The position numbers and the translations under genes were made by a program. A stretch of DNA of 64,000 bases from Hippasteria phrygiana (lineage: Eukaryota; Echinodermata; Asteroidea; Valvatida; Goniasteridae), in NCBI GenBank assembly GCA_037893225.1, contig JAZGUH010000197.1, positions 3,162,001 through 3,226,000 of the forward strand, given 5' to 3'. Shown one piece after another: positions 1 through 11,457 of the stretch (position 1 is the first letter of the stretch; the number at the start of each line of letters is the position of its first letter). The notes under the pieces were generated by a model. The model was not told where the DNA came from and did no database searches. It saw nothing but the letters and a program-made list of their open reading frames with translations.

Positions 1-106
1 CACAAGTGTTAACTCTAAGAAGCCGCCGATAATTGCAACATGTAGCGCCAGATCTAAGCTATCCATACATGTCAAAATTACTGAATTTGGTTGATATTTC
101 ATGCAA
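1..106 (+). repeat. Partial monomer cut by the window edge
   Basis: This is the right-hand part of a monomer, sites 127 to 232. It carries G at site 134 (GTTAAC motif), A at 157, A at 210 and G at 219. That combination is the right-hand end of a d- or j-type monomer, so the array continues to the left of the window. Confidence 0.97.
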
Positions 107-338
107 TTATGAATGAGTAAAGCAAGTCCATACCCCAGGGAATTTGACATGCATGGAGCAATAAATAGACGGTAACATATACACAGATGTTGGCCGGAAA
201 GAAAATAAACATTGCGAGGTTTGAATTTTCTCCACAAGTTTTAACTCTAAGAAGCCGCCGATAATTGCAACATGTAGCGCCAGATCTAAGCTATCCATAC
301 ATGTCAAAATTACTGAATTTGGTTGATATTTCATGCAA
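107..338 (+). repeat. First complete monomer (class a, 232 bp), numbering reference
   Basis: This monomer is used as the numbering reference: site n lies at window position 106+n. It has the optional C at site 23, T at 44, GAC at 62-64, CATAT at 70-74, T at 84, A at 92, T at 134, A at 144, A at 157, A at 206, A at 210 and G at 219. One BglII-type palindrome AGATCT lies at 282-287 and recurs in essentially every monomer. Both strands carry stop codons in every repeat. Confidence 0.97.
264..311 (+). other. 48-bp low-variation core of the monomer (example copy)
   Basis: Sites 158-205 of the reference monomer. None of the common variant sites falls in this stretch, in contrast to sites 23-92, which hold most of them. 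It contains three 6-bp palindromes: ACATGT (270-275), AGATCT (282-287) and ACATGT (299-304). The two ACATGT copies are 29 bp apart, start to start. I saw only scattered private changes in it, for example at 20190, 45442 and 51458. A binding site for a satellite-binding protein is possible but is inference only. Confidence 0.7.
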
Positions 339-345
339 TTATGAA
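330..345 (+). other. Short dyad TTCAT-N6-ATGAA at the monomer junction (example copy)
   Basis: The 5-bp arms TTCAT and ATGAA are exact reverse complements separated by GCAATT. The dyad spans sites 224-232 and 1-7 of the next monomer and recurs in almost all repeats. It is broken in x monomers and in the d monomers with ATAAATGAG. It is short enough to arise by chance, so only its presence is claimed. Confidence 0.5.
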
Positions 346-1264
346 TGAGTAAAGCAAGTCATACCCCAGGGAATTTGACAGGCATGGAGCAATAAATAGA
401 AGGTAATATGCACACAGATGTTGGCCGGAAAGAAAATAAACATTGCGAGGTTTGAATTTTCTCCACAAGTTTTAACTCTAAGAAGCCGCCGATGATTGCA
501 ACATGTAGCGCCAGATCTAAGCTATCCATACATGTCAAAATTACTGTATTTGGTTTATATTTCATGCAATTATGAATGAGTAAAGCAAGTCCATACCCCA
601 GGCAATTTGACAGGCATGGAGCAATACATAAAAGGTAACATGTACACAGATGTTGGCCGGAAAGAAAATAAACATTGCGAGGTTTGAATTTTCTCCACAA
701 GTTTTAACTCTAGGAAGCCGCCGATGATTGCAACATGTAGCGCCAGATCTAAGCTATCCATACATGTCAAAATTACTGTATTTGGTTTATATTTCATGCA
801 ATTATGAATGAGTAAAGCATGTCATACCCTAGGGAATTTGACATGCATGGAGCAATAAATAGACGGTAACATGTACACAGATGTTGGCCGGAAAGAAAAT
901 AAACATTGCGAGGTTTGAATTTTCTCCACAAGTTTTAACTCTAAGAAGCCGCCGATGATTGCAACATGTAGCGCCAGATCTAAGCTATCCATACATGTCA
1001 AAATTGCTGTATTTGGTTTATATTTCATGCAATTATGAATGAGTAAAGCAAGTCCATACCCCAGGGAATTTGACAGGCATGGAGCAATACATAAAAGGTA
1101 ATCTGCACACAGATGGTGGCCGGGAAGAAAATAAACATTGCGAGGTTTGAATTTTCTCCACAAGTGTTAACTCTAAGAAGCCGCCGATAATTGCAACATG
1201 TAGCGCCAGATCTAAGCTATCCATACATGTCAAAATTACTGAATTTGGTTGATATTTCATGCAA

Positions 1265-4200
1265 TTAGGAATGAGTAAAGCAAGTCCATACCCCAGGGAA
1301 TTTGACATGCATGGAGCAATAAATAGACGGTAACATATACACAGATGTTGGCCGGAAAGAAAATAAACATTGCGAGGTTTGAATTTTCTCCACAAGTTTT
1401 AACTCTAAGAAGCCGCCGATAATTGCAACATGTAGCGCCAGATCTAAGCTATCCATACATGTCAAAATTACTGAATTTGGTTGATATTTCATGCAATTAT
1501 GAATGAGTAAAGCAAGTCATACCCCAGGGAATTTGACAGGCATGGAGCAATAAATAGAAGGTAATATGCACACAGATGTTGGCCGGAAAGAAAATAAACA
1601 TTGCGAGGTTTGAATTTTCTCCACAAGTTTTAACTCTAAGAAGCCGCCGATGATTGCAACATGTAGCGCCAGATCTAAGCTATCCATACATGTCAAAATT
1701 ACTGTATTTGGTTTATATTTCATGCAATTATGAATGAGTAAAGCAAGTCCATACCCCAGGCAATTTGACAGGCATGGAGCAATACATAAAAGGTAACATG
1801 TACACAGATGTTGGCCGGAAAGAAAATAAACATTGCGAGGTTTGAATTTTCTCCACAAGTTTTAACTCTAGGAAGCCGCCGATGATTGCAACATGTAGCG
1901 CCAGATCTAAGCTATCCATACATGTCAAAATTACTGTATTTGGTTTATATTTCATGCAATTATGAATGAGTAAAGCAAGTCCATACCCCAGGGAATTTGA
2001 CAGGCATGGAGCAATACATAAAAGGTAATCTGCACACAGATGGTGGCCGGGAAGAAAATAAACATTGCGAGGTTTGAATTTTCTCCACAAGTGTTAACTC
2101 TAAGAAGCCGCCGATAATTGCAACATGTAGCGCCAGATCTAAGCTATCCATACATGTCAAAATTACTGTATTTGGTTTATATTTCATGCAATTATGAATG
2201 AGTAAAGCAAGTCCATACCCCAGGGAATTTGACAGGCATGGAGCAATACATAAAAGGTAATCTGCACACAGATGGTGGCCGGGAAGAAAATAAACATTGC
2301 GAGGTTTGAATTTTCTCCACAAGTGTTAACTCTAAGAAGCCGCCGATAATTGCAACATGTAGCGCCAGATCTAAGCTATCCATACATGTCAAAATTACTG
2401 AATTTGGTTGATATTTCATGCAATTATGAATGAGTAAAGCAAGTCCATACCCCAGGGAATTTGACATGCATGGAGCAATAAATAGACGGTAACATATACA
2501 CAGATGTTGGCCGGAAAGAAAATAAACATTGCGAGGTTTGAATTTTCTCCACAAGTTTTAACTCTAAGAAGCCGCCGATAATTGCAACATGTAGCGCCAG
2601 ATCTAAGCTATCCATACATGTCAAAATTACTGAATTTGGTTGATATTTCATGCAATTATGAATGAGTAAAGCAAGTCATACCCCAGGGAATTTGACAGGC
2701 ATGGAGCAATAAATAGAAGGTAATATGCACACAGATGTTGGCCGGAAAGAAAATAAACATTGCGAGGTTTGAATTTTCTCCACAAGTTTTAACTCTAGGA
2801 AGCCGCCGATGATTGCAACATGTAGCGCCAGATCTAAGCTATCCATACATGTCAAAATTACTGTATTTGGTTTATATTTCATGCAATTATGAATGAGTAA
2901 AGCAAGTCCATACCCCAGGCAATTTGACAGGCATGGAGCAATACATAAAAGGTAACATGTACACAGATGTTGGCCGGAAAGAAAATAAACATTGCGAGGT
3001 TTGAATTTTCTCCACAAGTTTTAACTCTAGGAAGCCGCCGATGATTGCAACATGTAGCGCCAGATCTAAGCTATCCATACATGTCAAAATTACTGTATTT
3101 GGTTTATATTTCATGCAATTATGAATGAGTAAAGCAAGTCCATACCCCAGGGAATTTGACAGGCATGGAGCAATACATAAAAGGTAATCTGCACACAGAT
3201 GGTGGCCGGGAAGAAAATAAACATTGCGAGGTTTGAATTTTCTCCACAAGTGTTAACTCTAAGAAGCCGCCGATAATTGCAACATGTAGCGCCAGATCTA
3301 AGCTATCCATACATGTCAAAATTACTGAATTTGGTTGATATTTCATGCAATTATGAATGAGTAAAGCAAGTCCATACCCCAGGGAATTTGACATGCATGG
3401 AGCAATAAATAGACGGTAACATATACACAGATGTTGGCCGGAAAGAAAATAAACATTGCGAGGTTTGAATTTTCTCCACAAGTTTTAACTCTAAGAAGCC
3501 GCCGATAATTGCAACATGTAGCGCCAGATCTAAGCTATCCATACATGTCAAAATTACTGAATTTGGTTGATATTTCATGCAATTATGAATGAGTAAAGCA
3601 AGTCATACCCCAGGGAATTTGACAGGCATGGAGCAATAAATAGAAGGTAATATGCACACAGATGTTGGCCGGAAAGAAAATAAACATTGCGAGGTTTGAA
3701 TTTTCTCCACAAGTTTTAACTCTAAGAAGCCGCCGATAATTGCAACATGTAGCGCCAGATCTAAGCTATCCATACATGTCAAAATTACTGAATTTGGTTG
3801 ATATTTCATGCAATTATGAATGAGTAAAGCAAGTCATACCCCAGGGAATTTGACAGGCATGGAGCAATAAATAGAAGGTAATATGCACACAGATGTTGGC
3901 CGGAAAGAAAATAAACATTGCGAGGTTTGAATTTTCTCCACAAGTTTTAACTCTAGGAAGCCGCCGATGATTGCAACATGTAGCGCCAGATCTAAGCTAT
4001 CCATACATGTCAAAATTACTGTATTTGGTTTATATTTCATGCAATTATGAATGAGTAAAGCAAGTCCATACCCCAGGCAATTTGACAGGCATGGAGCAAT
4101 ACATAAAAGGTAACATGTACACAGATGTTGGCCGGAAAGAAAATAAACATTGCGAGGTTTGAATTTTCTCCACAAGTTTTAACTCTAGGAAGCCGCCGAT

Positions 4201-5666
4201 GATTGCAACATGTAGCGCCAGATCTAAGCTATCCATACATGTCAAAATTACTGTATTTGGTTTATATTTCATGCAATTATGAATGAGTAAAGCAAGTCCA
4301 TACCCCAGGGAATTTGACAGGCATGGAGCAATACATAAAAGGTAATCTGCACACAGATGGTGGCCGGGAAGAAAATAAACATTGCGAGGTTTGAATTTTC
4401 TCCACAAGTGTTAACTCTAAGAAGCCGCCGATAATTGCAACATGTAGCGCCAGATCTAAGCTATCCATACATGTCAAAATTACTGAATTTGGTTGATATT
4501 TCATGCAATTATGAATGAGTAAAGCAAGTCCATACCCCAGGGAATTTGACATGCATGGAGCAATAAATAGACGGTAACATATACACAGATGTTGGCCGGA
4601 AAGAAAATAAACATTGCGAGGTTTGAATTTTCTCCACAAGTTTTAACTCTAAGAAGCCGCCGATAATTGCAACATGTAGCGCCAGATCTAAGCTATCCAT
4701 ACATGTCAAAATTACTGAATTTGGTTGATATTTCATGCAATTATGAATGAGTAAAGCAAGTCATACCCCAGGGAATTTGACAGGCATGGAGCAATAAATA
4801 GAAGGTAATATGCACACAGATGTTGGCCGGAAAGAAAATAAACATTGCGAGGTTTGAATTTTCTCCACAAGTTTTAACTCTAAGAAGCCGCCGATAATTG
4901 CAACATGTAGCGCCAGATCTAAGCTATCCATACATGTCAAAATTACTGAATTTGGTTGATATTTCATGCAATTATGAATGAGTAAAGCAAGTCATACCCC
5001 AGGGAATTTGACAGGCATGGAGCAATAAATAGAAGGTAATATGCACACAGATGTTGGCCGGAAAGAAAATAAACATTGCGAGGTTTGAATTTTCTCCACA
5101 AGTTTTAACTCTAAGAAGCCGCCGATGATTGCAACATGTAGCGCCAGATCTAAGCTATCCATACATGTCAAAATTACTGTATTTGGTTTATATTTCATGC
5201 AATTATGAATGAGTAAAGCAAGTCCATACCCCAGGCAATTTGACAGGCATGGAGCAATACATAAAAGGTAACATGTACACAGATGTTGGCCGGAAAGAAA
5301 ATAAACATTGCGAGGTTTGAATTTGCTCCACAAGTTTTAACTCTAGGAAGCCGCCGATGATTGCAACATGTAGCGCCAGATCTAAGCTATCCATACATGT
5401 CAAAATTACTGTATTTGGTTTATATTTCATGCAATTATGAATGAGTAAAGCAAGTCCATACCCCAGGGAATTTGACAGGCATGGAGCAATACATAAAAGG
5501 TAATCTGCACACAGATGGTGGCCGGGAAGAAAATAAACATTGCGAGGTTTGAATTTTCTCCACAAGTGTTAACTCTAAGAAGCCGCCGATAATTGCAACA
5601 TGTAGCGCCAGATCTAAGCTATCCATACATGTCAAAATTACTGAATTTGGTTGATATTTCATGCAA
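1265..5666 (+). repeat. 19-monomer HOR, copy 1 (4402 bp)
   Basis: The monomer order is a-b-c-d'-d, a-b-c-d, a-e-b-c-d, a-e-b-c-d, beginning at 1265, 2424, 3351 and 4509. Thirteen of the 19 monomers are 232 bp and six are 231 bp, giving 4402 bp. The c monomer of the last subblock (5203-5434) has a private T-to-G change that turns TTTTCTCC into TTTGCTCC. The same order, including this change, recurs exactly 4402 bp later. A private T-to-G change at 1268 marks this copy. Confidence 0.93.
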
Positions 5667-8600
5667 TTATGAATGAGTAAAGCAAGTCCATACCCCAGGG
5701 AATTTGACATGCATGGAGCAATAAATAGACGGTAACATATACACAGATGTTGGCCGGAAAGAAAATAAACATTGCGAGGTTTGAATTTTCTCCACAAGTT
5801 TTAACTCTAAGAAGCCGCCGATAATTGCAACATGTAGCGCCAGATCTAAGCTATCCATACATGTCAAAATTACTGAATTTGGTTGATATTTCATGCAATT
5901 ATGAATGAGTAAAGCAAGTCATACCCCAGGGAATTTGACAGGCATGGAGCAATAAATAGAAGGTAATATGCACACAGATGTTGGCCGGAAAGAAAATAAA
6001 CATTGCGAGGTTTGAATTTTCTCCACAAGTTTTAACTCTAAGAAGCCGCCGATGATTGCAACATGTAGCGCCAGATCTAAGCTATCCATACATGTCAAAA
6101 TTACTGTATTTGGTTTATATTTCATGCAATTATGAATGAGTAAAGCAAGTCCATACCCCAGGCAATTTGACAGGCATGGAGCAATACATAAAAGGTAACA
6201 TGTACACAGATGTTGGCCGGAAAGAAAATAAACATTGCGAGGTTTGAATTTTCTCCACAAGTTTTAACTCTAGGAAGCCGCCGATGATTGCAACATGTAG
6301 CGCCAGATCTAAGCTATCCATACATGTCAAAATTACTGTATTTGGTTTATATTTCATGCAATTATGAATGAGTAAAGCAAGTCCATACCCCAGGGAATTT
6401 GACAGGCATGGAGCAATACATAAAAGGTAATCTGCACACAGATGGTGGCCGGGAAGAAAATAAACATTGCGAGGTTTGAATTTTCTCCACAAGTGTTAAC
6501 TCTAAGAAGCCGCCGATAATTGCAACATGTAGCGCCAGATCTAAGCTATCCATACATGTCAAAATTACTGTATTTGGTTTATATTTCATGCAATTATGAA
6601 TGAGTAAAGCAAGTCCATACCCCAGGGAATTTGACAGGCATGGAGCAATACATAAAAGGTAATCTGCACACAGATGGTGGCCGGGAAGAAAATAAACATT
6701 GCGAGGTTTGAATTTTCTCCACAAGTGTTAACTCTAAGAAGCCGCCGATAATTGCAACATGTAGCGCCAGATCTAAGCTATCCATACATGTCAAAATTAC
6801 TGAATTTGGTTGATATTTCATGCAATTATGAATGAGTAAAGCAAGTCCATACCCCAGGGAATTTGACATGCATGGAGCAATAAATAGACGGTAACATATA
6901 CACAGATGTTGGCCGGAAAGAAAATAAACATTGCGAGGTTTGAATTTTCTCCACAAGTTTTAACTCTAAGAAGCCGCCGATAATTGCAACATGTAGCGCC
7001 AGATCTAAGCTATCCATACATGTCAAAATTACTGAATTTGGTTGATATTTCATGCAATTATGAATGAGTAAAGCAAGTCATACCCCAGGGAATTTGACAG
7101 GCATGGAGCAATAAATAGAAGGTAATATGCACACAGATGTTGGCCGGAAAGAAAATAAACATTGCGAGGTTTGAATTTTCTCCACAAGTTTTAACTCTAG
7201 GAAGCCGCCGATGATTGCAACATGTAGCGCCAGATCTAAGCTATCCATACATGTCAAAATTACTGTATTTGGTTTATATTTCATGCAATTATGAATGAGT
7301 AAAGCAAGTCCATACCCCAGGCAATTTGACAGGCATGGAGCAATACATAAAAGGTAACATGTACACAGATGTTGGCCGGAAAGAAAATAAACATTGCGAG
7401 GTTTGAATTTTCTCCACAAGTTTTAACTCTAGGAAGCCGCCGATGATTGCAACATGTAGCGCCAGATCTAAGCTATCCATACATGTCAAAATTACTGTAT
7501 TTGGTTTATATTTCATGCAATTATGAATGAGTAAAGCAAGTCCATACCCCAGGGAATTTGACAGGCATGGAGCAATACATAAAAGGTAATCTGCACACAG
7601 ATGGTGGCCGGGAAGAAAATAAACATTGCGAGGTTTGAATTTTCTCCACAAGTGTTAACTCTAAGAAGCCGCCGATAATTGCAACATGTAGCGCCAGATC
7701 TAAGCTATCCATACATGTCAAAATTACTGAATTTGGTTGATATTTCATGCAATTATGAATGAGTAAAGCAAGTCCATACCCCAGGGAATTTGACATGCAT
7801 GGAGCAATAAATAGACGGTAACATATACACAGATGTTGGCCGGAAAGAAAATAAACATTGCGAGGTTTGAATTTTCTCCACAAGTTTTAACTCTAAGAAG
7901 CCGCCGATAATTGCAACATGTAGCGCCAGATCTAAGCTATCCATACATGTCAAAATTACTGAATTTGGTTGATATTTCATGCAATTATGAATGAGTAAAG
8001 CAAGTCATACCCCAGGGAATTTGACAGGCATGGAGCAATAAATAGAAGGTAATATGCACACAGATGTTGGCCGGAAAGAAAATAAACATTGCGAGGTTTG
8101 AATTTTCTCCACAAGTTTTAACTCTAAGAAGCCGCCGATAATTGCAACATGTAGCGCCAGATCTAAGCTATCCATACATGTCAAAATTACTGAATTTGGT
8201 TGATATTTCATGCAATTATGAATGAGTAAAGCAAGTCATACCCCAGGGAATTTGACAGGCATGGAGCAATAAATAGAAGGTAATATGCACACAGATGTTG
8301 GCCGGAAAGAAAATAAACATTGCGAGGTTTGAATTTTCTCCACAAGTTTTAACTCTAAGAAGCCGCCGATGATTGCAACATGTAGCGCCAGATCTAAGCT
8401 ATCCATACATGTCAAAATTACTGTATTTGGTTTATATTTCATGCAATTATGAATGAGTAAAGCAAGTCCATACCCCAGGCAATTTGACAGGCATGGAGCA
8501 ATACATAAAAGGTAACATGTACACAGATGTTGGCCGGAAAGAAAATAAACATTGCGAGGTTTGAATTTTCTCCACAAGTTTTAACTCTAGGAAGCCGCCG

Positions 8601-10068
8601 ATGATTGCAACATGTAGCGCCAGATCTAAGCTATCCATACATGTCAAAATTACTGTATTTGGTTTATATTTCATGCAATTATGAATGAGTAAAGCAAGTC
8701 CATACCCCAGGGAATTTGACAGGCATGGAGCAATACATAAAAGGTAATCTGCACACAGATGGTGGCCGGGAAGAAAATAAACATTGCGAGGTTTGAATTT
8801 TCTCCACAAGTGTTAACTCTAAGAAGCCGCCGATAATTGCAACATGTAGCGCCAGATCTAAGCTATCCATACATGTCAAAATTACTGAATTTGGTTGATA
8901 TTTCATGCAATTATGAATGAGTAAAGCAAGTCCATACCCCAGGGAATTTGACATGCATGGAGCAATAAATAGACGGTAACATATACACAGATGTTGGCCG
9001 GAAAGAAAATAAACATTGCGAGGTTTGAATTTTCTCCACAAGTTTTAACTCTAAGAAGCCGCCGATAATTGCAACATGTAGCGCCAGATCTAAGCTATCC
9101 ATACATGTCAAAATTACTGAATTTGGTTGATATTTCATGCAATTATGAATGAGTAAAGCAAGTCATACCCCAGGGAATTTGACAGGCATGGAGCAATAAA
9201 TAGAAGGTAATATGCACACAGATGTTGGCCGGAAAGAAAATAAACATTGCGAGGTTTGAATTTTCTCCACAAGTTTTAACTCTAAGAAGCCGCCGATAAT
9301 TGCAACATGTAGCGCCAGATCTAAGCTATCCATACATGTCAAAATTACTGAATTTGGTTGATATTTCATGCAATTATGAATGAGTAAAGCAAGTCATACC
9401 CCAGGGAATTTGACAGGCATGGAGCAATAAATAGAAGGTAATATGCACACAGATGTTGGCCGGAAAGAAAATAAACATTGCGAGGTTTGAATTTTCTCCA
9501 CAAGTTTTAACTCTAAGAAGCCGCCGATGATTGCAACATGTAGCGCCAGATCTAAGCTATCCATACATGTCAAAATTACTGTATTTGGTTTATATTTCAT
9601 GCAATTATGAATGAGTAAAGCAAGTCCATACCCCAGGCAATTTGACAGGCATGGAGCAATACATAAAAGGTAACATGTACACAGATGTTGGCCGGAAAGA
9701 AAATAAACATTGCGAGGTTTGAATTTGCTCCACAAGTTTTAACTCTAGGAAGCCGCCGATGATTGCAACATGTAGCGCCAGATCTAAGCTATCCATACAT
9801 GTCAAAATTACTGTATTTGGTTTATATTTCATGCAATTATGAATGAGTAAAGCAAGTCCATACCCCAGGGAATTTGACAGGCATGGAGCAATACATAAAA
9901 GGTAATCTGCACACAGATGGTGGCCGGGAAGAAAATAAACATTGCGAGGTTTGAATTTTCTCCACAAGTGTTAACTCTAAGAAGCCGCCGATAATTGCAA
10001 CATGTAGCGCCAGATCTAAGCTATCCATACATGTCAAAATTACTGAATTTGGTTGATATTTCATGCAA
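5667..10068 (+). repeat. 19-monomer HOR, copy 2 (4402 bp)
   Basis: This block repeats the class order of 1265-5666 monomer for monomer, with subblocks starting at 5667, 6826, 7753 and 8911. The TTTGCTCC variant of the last c monomer is present again, 4402 bp from its counterpart. Two differences from copy 1 that I noticed are T rather than G opposite 1268, and A at 8358 where copy 1 has G at 3956. The near-identity points to a recent tandem duplication or strong homogenisation. Confidence 0.93.
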
Positions 10069-11457
10069 TTATGAATGAGTAAAGCAAGTCCATACCCCAG
10101 GGAATTTGACATGCATGGAGCAATAAATAGACGGTAACATATACACAGATGTTGGCCGGAAAGAAAATAAACATTGCGAGGTTTGAATTTTCTCCACAAG
10201 TTTTAACTCTAAGAAGCCGCCGATAATTGCAACATGTAGCGCCAGATCTAAGCTATCCATACATGTCAAAATTACTGAATTTGGTTGATATTTCATGCAA
10301 TTATGAATGAGTAAAGCAAGTCATACCCCAGGGAATTTGACAGGCATGGAGCAATAAATAGAAGGTAATATGCACACAGATGTTGGCCGGAAAGAAAATA
10401 AACATTGCGAGGTTTGAATTTTCTCCACAAGTTTTAACTCTAAGAAGCCGCCGATAATTGCAACATGTAGCGCCAGATCTAAGCTATCCATACATGTCAA
10501 AATTACTGAATTTGGTTGATATTTCATGCAATTATGAATGAGTAAAGCAAGTCATACCCCAGGGAATTTGACAGGCATGGAGCAATAAATAGAAGGTAAT
10601 ATGCACACAGATGTTGGCCGGAAAGAAAATAAACATTGCGAGGTTTGAATTTTCTCCACAAGTTTTAACTCTAAGAAGCCGCCGATAATTGCAACATGTA
10701 GCGCCAGATCTAAGCTATCCATACATGTCAAAATTACTGAATTTGGTTGATATTTCATGCAATTATGAATGAGTAAAGCAAGTCCATACCCCAGGGAATT
10801 TGACATGCATGGAGCAATAAATAGACGGTAACATATACACAGATGTTGGCCGGAAAGAAAATAAACATTGCGAGGTTTGAATTTTCTCCACAAGTTTTAA
10901 CTCTAAGAAGCCGCCGATAATTGCAACATGTAGCGCCAGATCTAAGCTATCCATACATGTCAAAATTACTGAATTTGGTTGATATTTCATGCAATTATGA
11001 ATGAGTAAAGCAAGTCATACCCCAGGGAATTTGACAGGCATGGAGCAATAAATAGAAGGTAATATGCACACAGATGTTGGCCGGAAAGAAAATAAACATT
11101 GCGAGGTTTGAATTTTCTCCACAAGTTTTAACTCTAAGAAGCCGCCGATAATTGCAACATGTAGCGCCAGATCTAAGCTATCCATACATGTCAAAATTAC
11201 TGAATTTGGTTGATATTTCATGCAATTATGAATGAGTAAAGCAAGTCCATACCCCAGGGAATTTGACAGGCATGGAACAATACATAAAAGGTAATCTGCA
11301 CACAGATGGTGGCCGGGAAGAAAATAAACATTGCGAGGTTTGAATTTTCTCCACAAGTGTTAACTCTAAGAAGCCGCCGATAATTGCAACATGTAGCGCC
11401 AGATCTAAGCTATCCATACATGTCAAAATTACTGAATTTGGTTGATATTTCATGCAA
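10069..11457 (+). repeat. Six-monomer block a-e-e-a-e-d'' (1389 bp), copy 1
   Basis: Monomers start at 10069, 10301, 10532, 10763, 10995 and 11226. The last is d'', recognised by A at site 52 (GGAACAAT instead of GGAGCAAT). The block follows a complete 19-monomer unit, extending it to 25 monomers (5667-11457). It recurs at 14702-16090, 4633 bp to the right. Confidence 0.9.

Larger units (their letters stand above)
107..1264 (+). repeat. Five-monomer block a-b-c-f-d
   Basis: Monomers start at 107, 339, 570, 802 and 1033. The order is a-b-c-f-d, which matches the a-b-c-d core of the HOR to the right, except that an f monomer (802-1032, with T at site 19, T at site 30 and G at site 206) replaces or interrupts the expected pattern. 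f monomers are otherwise confined to the window right of 16.1 kb, so this block is probably the edge of another HOR variant lying mostly outside the window. Confidence 0.85.
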
